This document shows positions 26,826 through 37,290 of a stretch of DNA of 64,000 bases, one piece after another (within the stretch, counting starts at the first letter, position 1; each line of letters starts with the position of its first letter). The notes below the pieces were generated by a model. It did no database searches. It was not told the DNA's origin and saw only the letters and a program-made list of their open reading frames with translations. The position numbers and the translations under genes are program-made. Origin of the DNA: Tritonibacter mobilis (GTDB taxonomy: Bacteria; Pseudomonadota; Alphaproteobacteria; Rhodobacterales; Rhodobacteraceae); the NCBI RefSeq assembly GCF_001681715.1, contig NZ_LNWY01000019.1:102868-166867 (forward strand), read 5' to 3'.

Positions 26826-27974
26826 ATGATGAGTGCCTCTCCGACCTGGGCCGTGGTCGCAACTGTTGCGGAGCCGATCGAGCTCATTGCAGCCTTCGCC
26901 GCCTATCATATCGAGATGGGCGCGGCGCAGGTGTTTCTTTTCCTTGATGCGCCCCGACCCGGTGACGCGGATATACTCGAAAAATTGCCCGGTGTTCAGG
27001 CCATCTGCTGTGACGCGGCCTATTGGCAAGAACGGTTGCAGAGGGCGCGTCCGGACAGTCTGACTCGGGTGCAGCGTGTGAACGCGAATTACGCATATGA
27101 GCAGACCTCGGCAGATTGGCTGTTTCATATCGACGCGGATGAATACCTCGTCTCTGAACGTGGCATTTCGGATGTGCTGGCTGATGTGTCAGAGCAGGTG
27201 GACTATCTCCGGGTGCAAAATCTGGAACGCGTCTATCGTCCGCATCAGCAGGACCAGACCTTCACCACCTTGTTCAGAGTGCCCTTCGAGGGGCTTCGCT
27301 GGCAGGAGCGGGATTTGTTCGGATCTGCCACGGTGTTCACTCACAAGGGCTTTGCGGGATATACCGCTGGCAAAGGGGCCGGACGCACGGACCGAGAGTT
27401 GAAACTGGCGTTACACAAGGCCAATTTCCAAGAGGGAGCGGCGCGCACAGGTCCACCCAATGAGACGCAGTGCTCAGAAATTCTGCTGGCGCATTTTGAC
27501 GGCTTCACACCGCTAAGCTGGATGGCCAAATTGTTGCGGTATGCCGATCTTGGCACATATGATTGGCAGCCGGGAAAAGGGCGCGGTAAAGGGCAGCGCA
27601 AACGGGCGAAACAGATCGATTTTGCGCGCTATTACGGCGGTGAACTGCGGCGTCTGGTTGAACTGCACATGCTGCTCAAGGTGGTGTTGCCGGATCAGGA
27701 ACAAGATCTGACACAGCACGGCTGGCTGTTGGAGCTTCCGGTTGATCCTGTCGCGGCACTGCGCAAACTGCTGCCGGACCATGCGTGGAGCTTTAGCGCG
27801 GATAGCATCAATGCATCCCTGCGTGCGCGCGCCGCACCGCAGCGCCAGATCGCGCTGAACGCCCTGCAGCAGGAAATTGATGCAGGTTTGCCTCTGGAGA
27901 TCCCTGATGTTCCGACCACGTTTCCGGATGGGATTCAACAGAACTTGCGCGAAAAAGAAAAAGCGCCCCAGTAA
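26826..27974 (+). CDS. glycosyltransferase family 2-like protein
   Basis: 382 aa. The N-terminal WAVVATVAEPIELIAAFAAY and HIEMGAAQVFLFLDAPRPGD are the opening of the glyco_tranf_2_4/GT92-like group, and the acidic metal motif is FHIDADEYL (about residue 97). KGFAGYTAGKGAGR and HYGG/HFDGFTPLSW-like segments follow. It probably makes surface glycans. It is divergent from sucC; ATGs at 26826 and 26829 are both possible and neither has a strong ribosome site. It ends inside a bidirectional terminator shared with mdh. Confidence 0.8.
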   Translation: MMSASPTWAVVATVAEPIELIAAFAAYHIEMGAAQVFLFLDAPRPGDADILEKLPGVQAICCDAAYWQERLQRARPDSLTRVQRVNANYAYEQTSADWLFHIDADEYLVSERGISDVLADVSEQVDYLRVQNLERVYRPHQQDQTFTTLFRVPFEGLRWQERDLFGSATVFTHKGFAGYTAGKGAGRTDRELKLALHKANFQEGAARTGPPNETQCSEILLAHFDGFTPLSWMAKLLRYADLGTYDWQPGKGRGKGQRKRAKQIDFARYYGGELRRLVELHMLLKVVLPDQEQDLTQHGWLLELPVDPVAALRKLLPDHAWSFSADSINASLRARAAPQRQIALNALQQEIDAGLPLEIPDVPTTFPDGIQQNLREKEKAPQ

Positions 27975-27986
27975 GAGGGGCGCTTT
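27960..27986. terminator. bidirectional terminator between glycosyltransferase and mdh
   Basis: AAAGCGCCCC (27960-27969) pairs with GGGGCGCTTT (27977-27986). The plus-strand stop codon lies in the loop. A-rich and T-rich flanks on both sides allow termination in both directions. Confidence 0.88.
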
Positions 27987-28012
27987 GATCATTGCGACAC
28001 GCGGGCCGTGAC

Positions 28013-29572
<1,560 letters not shown>

Positions 29573-29884
29573 TCAGGCGTCCTTATCCATCACGGGCAGG
29601 GCCTCAGCCAGAACCTCATAAGATTGCCCCGAGGCCACCAGACAGGTCATGCCATTAGGGGTCGTCACCGTAATGGTCCAAGAGCCGGTCTCATTGGAGG
29701 CGAATGTCTCCATCACCATGCCTTGTTGGCCCATGCCGATGCTCTGGCGGCTTTCGCCGTATTTCTCCGCAAGGCGCTTCACCACCATGTCGCGCGGGGC
29801 GCAGTTTTGGCTTTGGGCGGCGGCCATTTGGCTGGAGACCACAAGAGCGAGACCAGCGGCGATTGTAAACAGCGTCTTCTTCAT
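29573..29884 (-). CDS. hypothetical periplasmic protein (103 aa)
   Basis: Start at the ATG complementary to 29882-29884: MKKTLFTIAAGLALVVSSQMAAAQ is a clear Sec signal peptide with an AxA-type cleavage site. The mature part (about 80 aa) has APRDMVVKRLAEKYGESRQS, then a beta-rich portion ETGSWTITVTTPNGMTCLVA, with one or two Cys that could pair. The pattern is common in Rhodobacteraceae, but no function is known to me. It is divergent from mcl2. Confidence 0.75.
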   Translation of the reverse strand: MKKTLFTIAAGLALVVSSQMAAAQSQNCAPRDMVVKRLAEKYGESRQSIGMGQQGMVMETFASNETGSWTITVTTPNGMTCLVASGQSYEVLAEALPVMDKDA

Positions 29885-30237
29885 AGGTTTTACCCCTTTC
29901 GGAACGGCTTCCCCGTCAGGGGGCCAAAAGGGCACCCCGGCGACCTGGGACGGACCGGTTTTCTGGTGACGTAATCATGACTGCAGACCTAAGGTCCGCG
30001 TGGCGCCAGAGCGGGAAACGACCGCCAGAGAAGAGCGCCGGTATGAGTCAGAATGACACAGAGGTCCAAAGAACTGGTTAACCCTGAGTTCTCTATATTT
30101 ATCAGCTGTATAGCTGAATAAGCCCGGCCGGATGGACGTAAGTTTCTGCATCGCAGAAGGATTTTCCTTGAAATCAACCGCCCTCAAAGGTAGCCATTTC
30201 GGTAACTTTATAACTCTGACAATCTTGGAGAGCCCTC
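29885..30237. promoter_or_regulatory. divergent promoter region of the periplasmic protein and mcl2
   Basis: 353 bp without a gene. It contains the TTCTGC-N3-GCAGAA palindrome at 30144-30158, and a TTGAAA hexamer at 30168-30173 that could be a -35 for mcl2, without a good -10. The mcl2 ribosome site GGAG is at 30225-30228. Confidence 0.45.
30144..30158. promoter_or_regulatory. 15-bp palindrome TTCTGC-ATC-GCAGAA upstream of mcl2
   Basis: Perfect 6-3-6 palindrome, 79 bp before the mcl2 start. The same 12 conserved bases form the palindrome before ccr (49385-49399). Its core CTGC-N3-GCAG matches the form reported for PhaR of Rhodobacter. Operator function is inferred from the shared occurrence. 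Confidence 0.65.
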
Positions 30238-31092
30238 ATGGACTCGCGCGCGCGCCCTTATCGTTCCGTCCTTTATATCCCTGGCTCAAAGCCCCGCGCG
30301 CTGGAGAAAGCACGGGGCCTGCCGGTAGATGCGATCATCTTTGATCTGGAGGACGCGGTTTCGGTCGAAGAAAAGGAAAACGCCCGCGCCACGTTGGCAG
30401 AGGCGCTGGCGCAGGGGGGCTATGGCGCACGGGTCAAGATTGTCCGCATCAACGGGCTCGACACCGCATGGGGGCGTGCGGATGCAGAGGCCGCCGCAAA
30501 CATGGGATGTGACGCGATCCTTCTGCCGAAGGTGTCTTCGCCCGCTGATCTGGACGCACTGGCTGCAATCACCAAGGACGTGCCGCTCTGGGCGATGATG
30601 GAAACGCCGCGCGGCATGCTCAACGCCGCAGAAATCGCCGCGCACCCCAGGTTGCAAGGCATGGTCATGGGCACCAATGATCTGGCCAAGGAGATGCAGA
30701 CCCGCTTTCGTGCCGACCGTTTGCCGCTGATGTCTGGTCTTGGCCTCTGTCTGCTCGCCGCCAAGGCGGAAGCGAAGATCATCGTCGATGGGGTCTATAA
30801 TGCCTTTAAGGATGACGCAGGTCTGGCGGCGGAATGCGAGCAGGGCCGCGACATGGGATTTGACGGCAAAACCCTGATCCACCCGGCGCAGGTCGAGGTC
30901 ACCAATCAGGCCTTTGCGCCCTCCGAGGCGGAGGTTGATCTGGCGCAGCGTCAGATCGCCGCGTTTGAGGCGGCTGAGGCCAGCGGACAAGGTGTGGCAG
31001 TTGTTGACGGCAAGATCGTCGAGAACCTCCATGTGGTCACCGCGCGCGAGATTCTTGCAAAAGCGGATGCAATTGCGGCGATCTCCGGCTAG
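30238..31092 (+). CDS. mcl2: (3S)-malyl-CoA thioesterase (CitE-like)
   Basis: Hydrolyses (3S)-malyl-CoA to malate and CoA, the last step of the ethylmalonyl-CoA pathway. 284 aa, the size of Mcl2 rather than of the roughly 318-aa Mcl1 lyase. The CitE TIM-barrel motifs are RSVLYIPGSKPRALEKA, IFDLEDAV (metal-binding), METPRGMLNAAEIA, GTNDLAKEM and DGKTLIHPAQVEVTN. The linkage mcl2-nnrU-DUF1737-mch near sdh is the arrangement I know from Rhodobacter and supports Mcl2. GGAG stands nine bases before the ATG. Mcl1 itself is not in this window. Confidence 0.88.
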   Translation: MDSRARPYRSVLYIPGSKPRALEKARGLPVDAIIFDLEDAVSVEEKENARATLAEALAQGGYGARVKIVRINGLDTAWGRADAEAAANMGCDAILLPKVSSPADLDALAAITKDVPLWAMMETPRGMLNAAEIAAHPRLQGMVMGTNDLAKEMQTRFRADRLPLMSGLGLCLLAAKAEAKIIVDGVYNAFKDDAGLAAECEQGRDMGFDGKTLIHPAQVEVTNQAFAPSEAEVDLAQRQIAAFEAAEASGQGVAVVDGKIVENLHVVTAREILAKADAIAAISG

Positions 31093-31157
31093 GGCTGTGA
31101 TGGGGTCAGGGAGACTGGGCCCTGACACTCGGCACCCGTCTGACGTTGGAGAAAGAC

Positions 31158-31706
31158 ATGGCACTTCTGATACTTGGCATCATTTTATGGTGGGGCGCCC
31201 ACCTGTTTAAACGTCTGGCCCCGGCGCAGCGCGCAAGCTTCGGCGACAAGGGCAAGGGGCTTGTGGCCCTTCTGTTGGTGCTGAGCGTTATTTTGATGGT
31301 CCTTGGCTATCGTGGCATGGATTACATCCACGTCTGGGCGCCGATGCCGTTCATGGTGCACATCAACAATACGCTGATGCTGTTTGCGCTTTATTTTACC
31401 AGTCCGGGACCCAAGAAGGGCGCGCTGTTTTACAAGATGCGCCACCCGATGCTGACCGGGTTCAAGATCTGGGCGGTCGCGCATCTCTTGGTCAACGGCG
31501 ATCTGGCCTCGGTGATCCTCTTTGGCTCCATGCTGGCATGGGCCGTGGTCGAGGTGATCACCATCAATAAATCTGAACCGAACTGGCAGCCAAATCCAAA
31601 GGGCAGCATTGCCAAGGATGCCATGTTCTTTGTCGCTTCGATCGTGCTTTTGGGTGTGATCGGCTATATTCACGGGCTGATCGGGCCCTCACCATTTCCG
31701 GGGTAA
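31158..31706 (+). CDS. NnrU-family membrane protein
   Basis: 182 aa from the ATG at 31158 (GGAG six bases upstream; the ORF open from 31146 lacks such a site). There are five to six membrane segments (MALLILGIILWWGAHLFKRL; LVALLLVLSVILMVLGYRG; and more), with the conserved KMRHPMLTGFKIWAVAHLLVNGDLAS stretch. NnrU proteins relate to isoprenylcysteine methyltransferase-like folds and are named from nitrite/nitric oxide regulons, though the function is not established. It lies in the mcl2-mch operon. Confidence 0.85.
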   Translation: MALLILGIILWWGAHLFKRLAPAQRASFGDKGKGLVALLLVLSVILMVLGYRGMDYIHVWAPMPFMVHINNTLMLFALYFTSPGPKKGALFYKMRHPMLTGFKIWAVAHLLVNGDLASVILFGSMLAWAVVEVITINKSEPNWQPNPKGSIAKDAMFFVASIVLLGVIGYIHGLIGPSPFPG

Positions 31707-31710
31707 CATC

Positions 31711-31914
31711 ATGAAACTCTACCGTTTTCTAAGCGAGGACGACACGTCTGCCTTTTGCCATAAGGTGACCGATGCGCTGAACAAGGGCTGGGAGCTCTAT
31801 GGCAGCCCGACCCAGACCTTTGATCCCGTAAAGGGGATCATGCGCTGCGGCCAGTCGGTGGTGAAAGAGGTGGACGGCACCTACACCCCAGAGACCAAGC
31901 TGGGGGCACACTGA
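31711..31914 (+). CDS. DUF1737-family small protein
   Basis: 67 aa. MKLYRFLSEDDTSAFCHKVT, then ALNKGWELYGSPTQTFDPVKG and GQSVVKEVDGTY match the DUF1737 pattern (a GWxLYGSPT core found in small alphaproteobacterial and cyanobacterial proteins). It lies 4 bp behind nnrU and 1 bp before mch, so it is surely co-transcribed. No function is known. Confidence 0.88.
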   Translation: MKLYRFLSEDDTSAFCHKVTDALNKGWELYGSPTQTFDPVKGIMRCGQSVVKEVDGTYTPETKLGAH

Positions 31915-31915
31915 T

Positions 31916-32956
31916 ATGGGCAAGACCAACCACGGGCGTTTCTTTGAGGACTACAAACTGGGCGAGGTGATCCGCCACGCGGTGCCGCGTACGGTATCGG
32001 GTGGAGAGCGGGCATTGTATCATGCGCTCTATCCGGCGCGCCATGCGCTTTATTCCTCGGATGAGTTTGCCCGTTCGGTTGGTCTTGCACATGACAAAGG
32101 CGCGCCGCTGGATGATCTGGCGGCGTTCCATATCGTCTTTGGCAAGACGGTGCCCGATATCTCGCTCAATGCGGTGGCGAACCTTGGGTATGCCGAGGGG
32201 CGCTGGCATCTGCCGGTCTATGCGGGTGACACGCTGCGGGCCGAGAGCGAGGTGATCGGGCTGAAGCAGAATTCCAACGGCAAGACCGGCGTGGTCTGGG
32301 TGCGCACGCGCGGACTCAATCAGCGTGATGAGGTGGTGCTGGAATATGTGCGCTGGGTCATGGTGCGCAAGGGCAACATCGACGCCGATGCACCGGAGAC
32401 GCAGGTGCCGGATCTAAAGCCGGTTCTGGCAGCGGAAGATCTGGCGCTGCCGGTTGGGCTTGATTTCACCTCTTATGATTTTGCGCTGGCAGGAGAGCCG
32501 CATCGCTGGGGAGACTACGCCGTTGGCGAGCAGATCGACCATGTGGATGGGGTCACCATTGAAGAGGCCGAGCATATGCTGGCCACGCGCTTGTGGCAAA
32601 ACACGGCCAAAGTGCATTTCGACAGCACCGCGCGCCCGGATGGCACCCGGTTGATTTACGGCGGCCACGTGATCTCCATGGCGCGGGCGCTGTCATTTAA
32701 TGGGCTGGCGAATGCGCAGATGATCGTCGGGCTCAATGGCGGCGCGCATGCAAACCCCTGTGTGTCGGGCACGACAATCCGGGCATGGTCCGAGGTTCTG
32801 GATAAGGCGCAGACCGCAGCCCCCGGTGTTGGCGCGATCCGCTTGCGTCTGGTGGCGACATCCGGTGGTGCGTCGTTCGCGCTGAAGGGCGCGGATGGGA
32901 AATATCTGCCAGAGGTGCTGCTTGATCTGGATTACTGGGCGTTGATGCCGCTGTGA
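31916..32956 (+). CDS. mch: mesaconyl-CoA hydratase
   Basis: Hydrates mesaconyl-C1-CoA to beta-methylmalyl-CoA in the ethylmalonyl-CoA pathway. 346 aa with two hot-dog MaoC-like halves: the first (about 15-150) contains GRFFEDYKLGEVIRHAVPRT and the FHIVFGKTVPDIS region, the second (about 185-330) GDYAVGEQIDHVDGVTIEEA and GGHVISMARALSFNGLAN. This architecture and size match Mch of Rhodobacter. It closes the mcl2 operon. Confidence 0.92.
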   Translation: MGKTNHGRFFEDYKLGEVIRHAVPRTVSGGERALYHALYPARHALYSSDEFARSVGLAHDKGAPLDDLAAFHIVFGKTVPDISLNAVANLGYAEGRWHLPVYAGDTLRAESEVIGLKQNSNGKTGVVWVRTRGLNQRDEVVLEYVRWVMVRKGNIDADAPETQVPDLKPVLAAEDLALPVGLDFTSYDFALAGEPHRWGDYAVGEQIDHVDGVTIEEAEHMLATRLWQNTAKVHFDSTARPDGTRLIYGGHVISMARALSFNGLANAQMIVGLNGGAHANPCVSGTTIRAWSEVLDKAQTAAPGVGAIRLRLVATSGGASFALKGADGKYLPEVLLDLDYWALMPL

Positions 32957-32971
32957 TGCGGGCGGGGGTCA

Positions 32972-33039
32972 GGGGGCGCTGCCCCCTCTTGCCCGGTCCG
33001 GGCAATTCACCCCCGGGATATTTCTCGTTAGAAGAGGAG
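32972..33039 (+). repeat. dispersed intergenic repeat, copy 2
   Basis: It has the same ends as copy 1 at 17242: GGGGGCGCTGCCCCC, then CCCCCGGGATATTT and TTAGAAGAGGA, with a different middle that forms its own GCCCGG/CCGGGC hairpin. It lies between mch and the phosphatase gene, and its 3' end supplies the GGAGG that serves as that gene's ribosome site. Confidence 0.75.
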
Positions 33040-33047
33040 GGGCCTCT

Positions 33048-33623
33048 GTGGCGCAGGTTCTGTATCTGACGCATCCCGAGGTGGGTATTGATCCGGCGGT
33101 GGCGGTTCCTGATTGGAGGTTGAGCGCCCATGGTGCGGCGCGGGTGGCGGATCTGGCCAAGCGCGGCGCGTGGAATGGCTGGCATGTGGTGACAAGTGCG
33201 GAGCGTAAGGCGCTGGAGACGTCATGGCCGCTTGCTGCCGCAGCGGGCTCCGCCGTTGAGGTGCGTCCTGACATGCATGAAAATGACCGCTCGGCCACGG
33301 GGTTTCTGCCGGGTGCCGAGTTCGAGGCCGTGGCGGATGCGTTTTTTGCCGCCCCTGAGGTCTCGGTGCGGGGATGGGAGCGGGCGGTGGATGCGCAGGC
33401 GCGGATCGTGCGCGAGGTGCAGGCTGTTTTAGCGGCGCAACGCGGGCGGGATGTGATCTTTTGCGGTCATGGCGCTGTGGGCACGCTTTTGTATTGTGCG
33501 CTGGCCGGAGAGGCGATCTCGCGCCGCTGGGATCAGACCGGGGGTGGGCATTATTTTTCATTCGATCCTGAGCATATGACACCTGAGACGCATTGGCAGG
33601 CGCTGGAGGCACTCTGGCGTTAA
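33048..33623 (+). CDS. histidine phosphatase-like protein, atypical
   Basis: 191 aa from GTG 33048 (GAGGAGGGG upstream). The fold signals of the phosphoglycerate mutase/histidine phosphatase family are present: SAERKALET (second Arg), MHENDRSATG (acid), and [11 protein letters not shown] (second His). The first motif, normally RHGE, reads LTHPEVG, so the phosphate-binding Arg is Thr while the nucleophilic His remains. It may be a variant phosphatase or a non-catalytic relative. A similar LTHPEV form seems familiar in roseobacters. It ends about 80 bp before the sdh operators. Confidence 0.75.
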   Translation: MAQVLYLTHPEVGIDPAVAVPDWRLSAHGAARVADLAKRGAWNGWHVVTSAERKALETSWPLAAAAGSAVEVRPDMHENDRSATGFLPGAEFEAVADAFFAAPEVSVRGWERAVDAQARIVREVQAVLAAQRGRDVIFCGHGAVGTLLYCALAGEAISRRWDQTGGGHYFSFDPEHMTPETHWQALEALWR

Positions 33624-33700
33624 GCGGATATGCAAGGATCGCGGGATAGCCTTCGGCGACTCAGTGATTGATTCTGACTGTTATACTTGGGATTTGACTT

Positions 33701-33731
33701 TGTGATCACAGCAATCTGGCTTGTGATCACA
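33701..33731. promoter_or_regulatory. tandem TGTGATCACA operator upstream of sdhC
   Basis: Palindromes at 33701-33710 and 33722-33731, centres 21 bp apart, the second ending 114 bp before sdhC. Both are embedded in TTGTGATCACA. Sequence, spacing and distance to the start codon match the sucC pair at 26583-26613. They lie in the AT-rich 222-bp promoter region between the phosphatase gene and sdhC. Confidence 0.75.
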
Positions 33732-33845
33732 ACTTGTAGAAATTGCGACAAACGGCAGCGATAACAGGTGATTTTTACCACTCGTTTGCGTGACAGTGCG
33801 CAAAAATAGGCTAAAACGTCGTCAGCTAACCGGAAAGGAGCCAAC

Positions 33846-34229
33846 ATGGCCGATGTCAATCGGGGCAATCGCCCGCTTTCGCCGCATTTGACCATCTACC
33901 GCCCGCAGCTCACCTCTATGTCGTCGATCATGGTGCGGATCACCGGAATCGCGGCGCTTGGGGTGGCGCTTCTGGTGGTGTGGTGGCTCTTGGCCGCTGC
34001 AACCTCCGAGAGCGCATTTGCGTTCATCGACGGATTGATGCGCAGCTGGCTGGGAGATCTGGTCATGCTCGGCGCGGCTTGGGCCATCTTTTATCACATG
34101 CTCGGACGCCTGCGTCACGTGGTCTGGGACTTCGGCTACTGCCTTGAGGTTGAGACCTCGGAGAAGCTGGGCATCGGCATGTTCATCGGTGCAACCGTAC
34201 TGACCGTCCTTGCGGCGATCGTGGTCTGA
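33846..34229 (+). CDS. sdhC: succinate dehydrogenase cytochrome b556 subunit
   Basis: Membrane anchor of complex II. 127 aa starting MADVNRGNRPLSPHLTIYRP, the typical SdhC N-terminus, with three membrane segments (about 30-55, 65-85, 105-126). The haem-ligand region is FYHMLGRLRHVVWDFG. GGAAAGGAG precedes the start. It is the first gene of the sdh operon. Confidence 0.95.
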   Translation: MADVNRGNRPLSPHLTIYRPQLTSMSSIMVRITGIAALGVALLVVWWLLAAATSESAFAFIDGLMRSWLGDLVMLGAAWAIFYHMLGRLRHVVWDFGYCLEVETSEKLGIGMFIGATVLTVLAAIVV

Positions 34230-34242
34230 GGGGGCAGAGTTC

Positions 34243-34614
34243 ATGAATTATCTCACCGACCGTAAACGCGCAGAAGGCCTTGGGGCCGGGGGCGCAGGGA
34301 CGCATCATCACTGGCAGATGATGGTCAGCTCCATCTTGCTGGTGTTTCTGGTTCCGGCCTTCGTGATCACCTTTGGGCTTGGTCTGGGTGGCACCTATGA
34401 AGAGGTGCTGGCCTATTATGGACGCCCGGTACCTGCGATCATCACCGGCCTCACGCTGGTGGTTGGCATCATCCATCTGATGCGCGAGGCGCAGGTCGCG
34501 GTGGAGGATTATATGCACGGGCTGGCGGAAAAACTGACGCTGATCGCCGTTGCGGCCTTCTCCTACACGATGATTGCCGCGGGTCTCTTTGCCCTCGTCA
34601 AGCTCGCCCTGTGA
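34243..34614 (+). CDS. sdhD: succinate dehydrogenase membrane anchor subunit
   Basis: 123 aa from ATG 34243, with three membrane segments (about 27-52, 62-80, 95-120). MNYLTDRKRAEGLGAGGAGT is the usual alphaproteobacterial SdhD start. Together with SdhC it forms the quinone site. 13 bp separate it from sdhC. Confidence 0.92.
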   Translation: MNYLTDRKRAEGLGAGGAGTHHHWQMMVSSILLVFLVPAFVITFGLGLGGTYEEVLAYYGRPVPAIITGLTLVVGIIHLMREAQVAVEDYMHGLAEKLTLIAVAAFSYTMIAAGLFALVKLAL

Positions 34615-34638
34615 TCCGCGCGGTAAGGAACAAAGACG

Positions 34639-36447
34639 ATGACAGCAGCATATGAATATGAAACCCACGAATATGACGTGGTGGTTGTGGGCGCCGGTGG
34701 CGCGGGTCTGCGTGCGACGCTTGGCATGGCTGAGCAAGGCCTGCGCACGGCCTGTGTAACCAAGGTGTTCCCGACCCGCTCGCACACCGTGGCAGCGCAG
34801 GGTGGTATCGCGGCGTCCTTGGGCAACATGGGGCCCGACAGCTGGCAGTGGCACATGTATGACACCGTCAAGGGCTCCGACTGGCTGGGTGACACGGATG
34901 CGATGGAATATCTCGCCCGTGAAGCGCCCAAGGCGGTTTATGAGCTTGAACACTACGGTGTGCCTTTCTCGCGGACTGAGGAAGGCAAGATCTACCAGCG
35001 TCCCTTTGGGGGCCACACCACCGAGTTTGGCGAAGGCCCGCCCGTGCAGCGTACCTGTGCGGCGGCTGACCGGACCGGCCACGCGATCCTGCACACGCTT
35101 TATGGTCAGAGCCTCAAGAATAACGCGGAATTCTACATCGAATATTTCGCCATCGACCTGATCATGTCCGACGACGGGCAGTGTCAGGGTGTGGTGTGCT
35201 GGAAGCTCGATGATGGCACCATGCATGTCTTTAACGCCAAGATGGTGGTGCTGGCGACCGGCGGTTATGGCCGGGCCTATTTCTCCGCGACCTCGGCCCA
35301 TACCTGCACCGGCGACGGTGGCGGCATGGTGGCGCGCGCAGGTCTGCCGCTTCAGGATATGGAGTTTGTGCAGTTCCACCCGACCGGTATCTACGGCTCC
35401 GGCTGTCTGATCACCGAAGGCGCACGCGGCGAAGGCGGTTACCTGACGAACTCCGAGGGTGAGCGTTTTATGGAGCGCTATGCGCCCAACTATAAAGACC
35501 TCGCACCGCGCGACTATGTCTCGCGCTCCATGACCATGGAGATCCGCGAAGGTCGTGGTGTCGGCGAACACGGCGATCACATCCACCTGAACCTCTCCCA
35601 CCTGCCGGCAGAGGCACTGGCGGAGCGTCTGCCGGGCATCTCCGAGTCTGCAAAGATTTTCGCGGGCGTCGACGTCACCAAAGAGCCGATCCCGGTTCTG
35701 CCCACCGTTCACTACAACATGGGCGGTATCCCGACGAACTATTGGGGCGAGGTGCTGAACCCGACCGAGGACAACCCGACCGGCGTCGTGCCGGGTCTGA
35801 TGGCCGTGGGTGAGGCGGGCTGTGCATCGGTGCATGGTGCCAACCGTCTCGGCTCCAACTCTTTGATTGACCTTGTGGTCTTTGGTCGTGCGTCGGCTAT
35901 TCGCGCAGGCAAGGTTGTGGACCCAGAGGCGCCCAACCCGGTGCTCAATCAGGCGTCGATTGACAAGGCGTTTGACCGCTTTGACGGGCTGCGCAACGCC
36001 AAGGGCGGCACGCCCACCGCAGAGCTGCGCCTTGAGATGCAGCGGACCATGCAGGCGGATGCGGCGGTGTTCCGCACCGACAAAACCCTGAAAGAAGGCG
36101 TCGAGAAGATGGAGGTGATCGCGCAAAAACTCGACGATCTCCACGTCACCGATACCTCGCTGGTGTGGAACTCCGACCTGATGGAAACGCTGGAGCTCAC
36201 CAACCTGATGCCCAACGCGTTGGCCACTATTGTTGGCGCTGAGGCGCGCAAGGAAAGCCGTGGCGCGCATGCGCATGAGGATTACGCTGAGCGTGACGAT
36301 AACGCATGGCGCGTGCACACTGTGGCGCGGGTTGAGGGCAACAAGACCACCCTCAGCTATCGTCCGGTGATCGTTGATCCGCTAACCAATGAGGACGAAG
36401 GCGGCATCAGCCTCAAGACCATCGCGCCGAAGGCACGGACCTTCTAA
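34639..36447 (+). CDS. sdhA: succinate dehydrogenase flavoprotein subunit
   Basis: Oxidises succinate to fumarate. 602 aa. FAD loop [11 protein letters not shown] (about 16-26), covalent FAD His in [11 protein letters not shown], substrate-binding [21 protein letters not shown], and Arg-rich [11 protein letters not shown] are all present. It is followed without any gap by the first sulfotransferase-like gene instead of sdhB. Confidence 0.97.
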   Translation: MTAAYEYETHEYDVVVVGAGGAGLRATLGMAEQGLRTACVTKVFPTRSHTVAAQGGIAASLGNMGPDSWQWHMYDTVKGSDWLGDTDAMEYLAREAPKAVYELEHYGVPFSRTEEGKIYQRPFGGHTTEFGEGPPVQRTCAAADRTGHAILHTLYGQSLKNNAEFYIEYFAIDLIMSDDGQCQGVVCWKLDDGTMHVFNAKMVVLATGGYGRAYFSATSAHTCTGDGGGMVARAGLPLQDMEFVQFHPTGIYGSGCLITEGARGEGGYLTNSEGERFMERYAPNYKDLAPRDYVSRSMTMEIREGRGVGEHGDHIHLNLSHLPAEALAERLPGISESAKIFAGVDVTKEPIPVLPTVHYNMGGIPTNYWGEVLNPTEDNPTGVVPGLMAVGEAGCASVHGANRLGSNSLIDLVVFGRASAIRAGKVVDPEAPNPVLNQASIDKAFDRFDGLRNAKGGTPTAELRLEMQRTMQADAAVFRTDKTLKEGVEKMEVIAQKLDDLHVTDTSLVWNSDLMETLELTNLMPNALATIVGAEARKESRGAHAHEDYAERDDNAWRVHTVARVEGNKTTLSYRPVIVDPLTNEDEGGISLKTIAPKARTF

Positions 36448-37290
36448 ATGAGCGTTGCGCCTCCTCGAATCTTGTGCGTCGGCACGCATCACAAGACGGG
36501 TACCGTCTGGATGCGGCGTGTCTGGCGTTTGATTGGGGAGGCGCTCGATATTCCTTTTGTGCCGGTTCACAACCCGGCCAGATGGAAAAAAATCCCGCAG
36601 ACAGGGCGTGCGATTGTGGTGAACTGGGCCGGGGCCTTTGCGCCGGAGCTGTTCGACAATCCAGAAGCCCGTTTCCTGCACATCATCCGCGATCCGCGCG
36701 ATGTGTTGTTGTCCGGGGCGCGGTACCACGAAAACAGTCCCGGCCGCCAAGAGCGGTTCCTGCATGGCCCGCGCGAGGACCTTGGTGGCAAGAGCTATCA
36801 GGAACACCTGCAGGCGCTGCCTGATCCGGCGGCTAAGCTGGATTTCGAGATGCAGAATATGCATCTGAAAACACTGAATGAAATGCTCGCGTGGCCCTAT
36901 GGGCATGACCGCGCGATGGATCTGCGCTACGAGGATCTGATTGCGGATCAGGACTGCGCGATCTTTGTGGGCGTGTTGCGTTTCTTTGGCTTCAGCGGGG
37001 CCGAAATCGAAACCGCGCGGCAGATCTACTATGACAATTCTCTGTTTGGCGGCCTGAGTTCTGAGAGCGGCGTTGGGCGCACGGCGACCCATGTCTCCTC
37101 GGGCAAGGCGCGCCAGTGGCCTTCCAAGCTGCCGCGCGCTGCCGCAGAGCGCTATCTGGAGTGTCATGGCGATGATCTGATCACGCTGGGCTATGAGAGC
37201 GACAAGGACTGGCTGTCGCGGCTGGAAACCGACCAGCAGGCAGATGCCGCAAGCCCCCCTTTCGCACAGGCGGCAGGGGGGACGGCATGA
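36448..37290 (+). CDS. sulfotransferase-like protein inside the sdh operon
   Basis: 280 aa. The N-terminal THHKTGTVWMRRVW is the 5'-phosphosulfate-binding (PAPS) loop of sulfotransferases, and HIIRDPRDVLLSGARYHENS is the 3'-phosphate motif with its Arg and Ser. AMDLRYEDL resembles the third conserved block. It would transfer sulfate from PAPS to a glycan, lipid or small molecule. The ATG follows the sdhA stop directly (TAAATG), and its stop overlaps the next gene as ATGA. The C-terminus is low-complexity. Its place between sdhA and sdhB is unusual. Confidence 0.82.
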   Translation: MSVAPPRILCVGTHHKTGTVWMRRVWRLIGEALDIPFVPVHNPARWKKIPQTGRAIVVNWAGAFAPELFDNPEARFLHIIRDPRDVLLSGARYHENSPGRQERFLHGPREDLGGKSYQEHLQALPDPAAKLDFEMQNMHLKTLNEMLAWPYGHDRAMDLRYEDLIADQDCAIFVGVLRFFGFSGAEIETARQIYYDNSLFGGLSSESGVGRTATHVSSGKARQWPSKLPRAAAERYLECHGDDLITLGYESDKDWLSRLETDQQADAASPPFAQAAGGTA

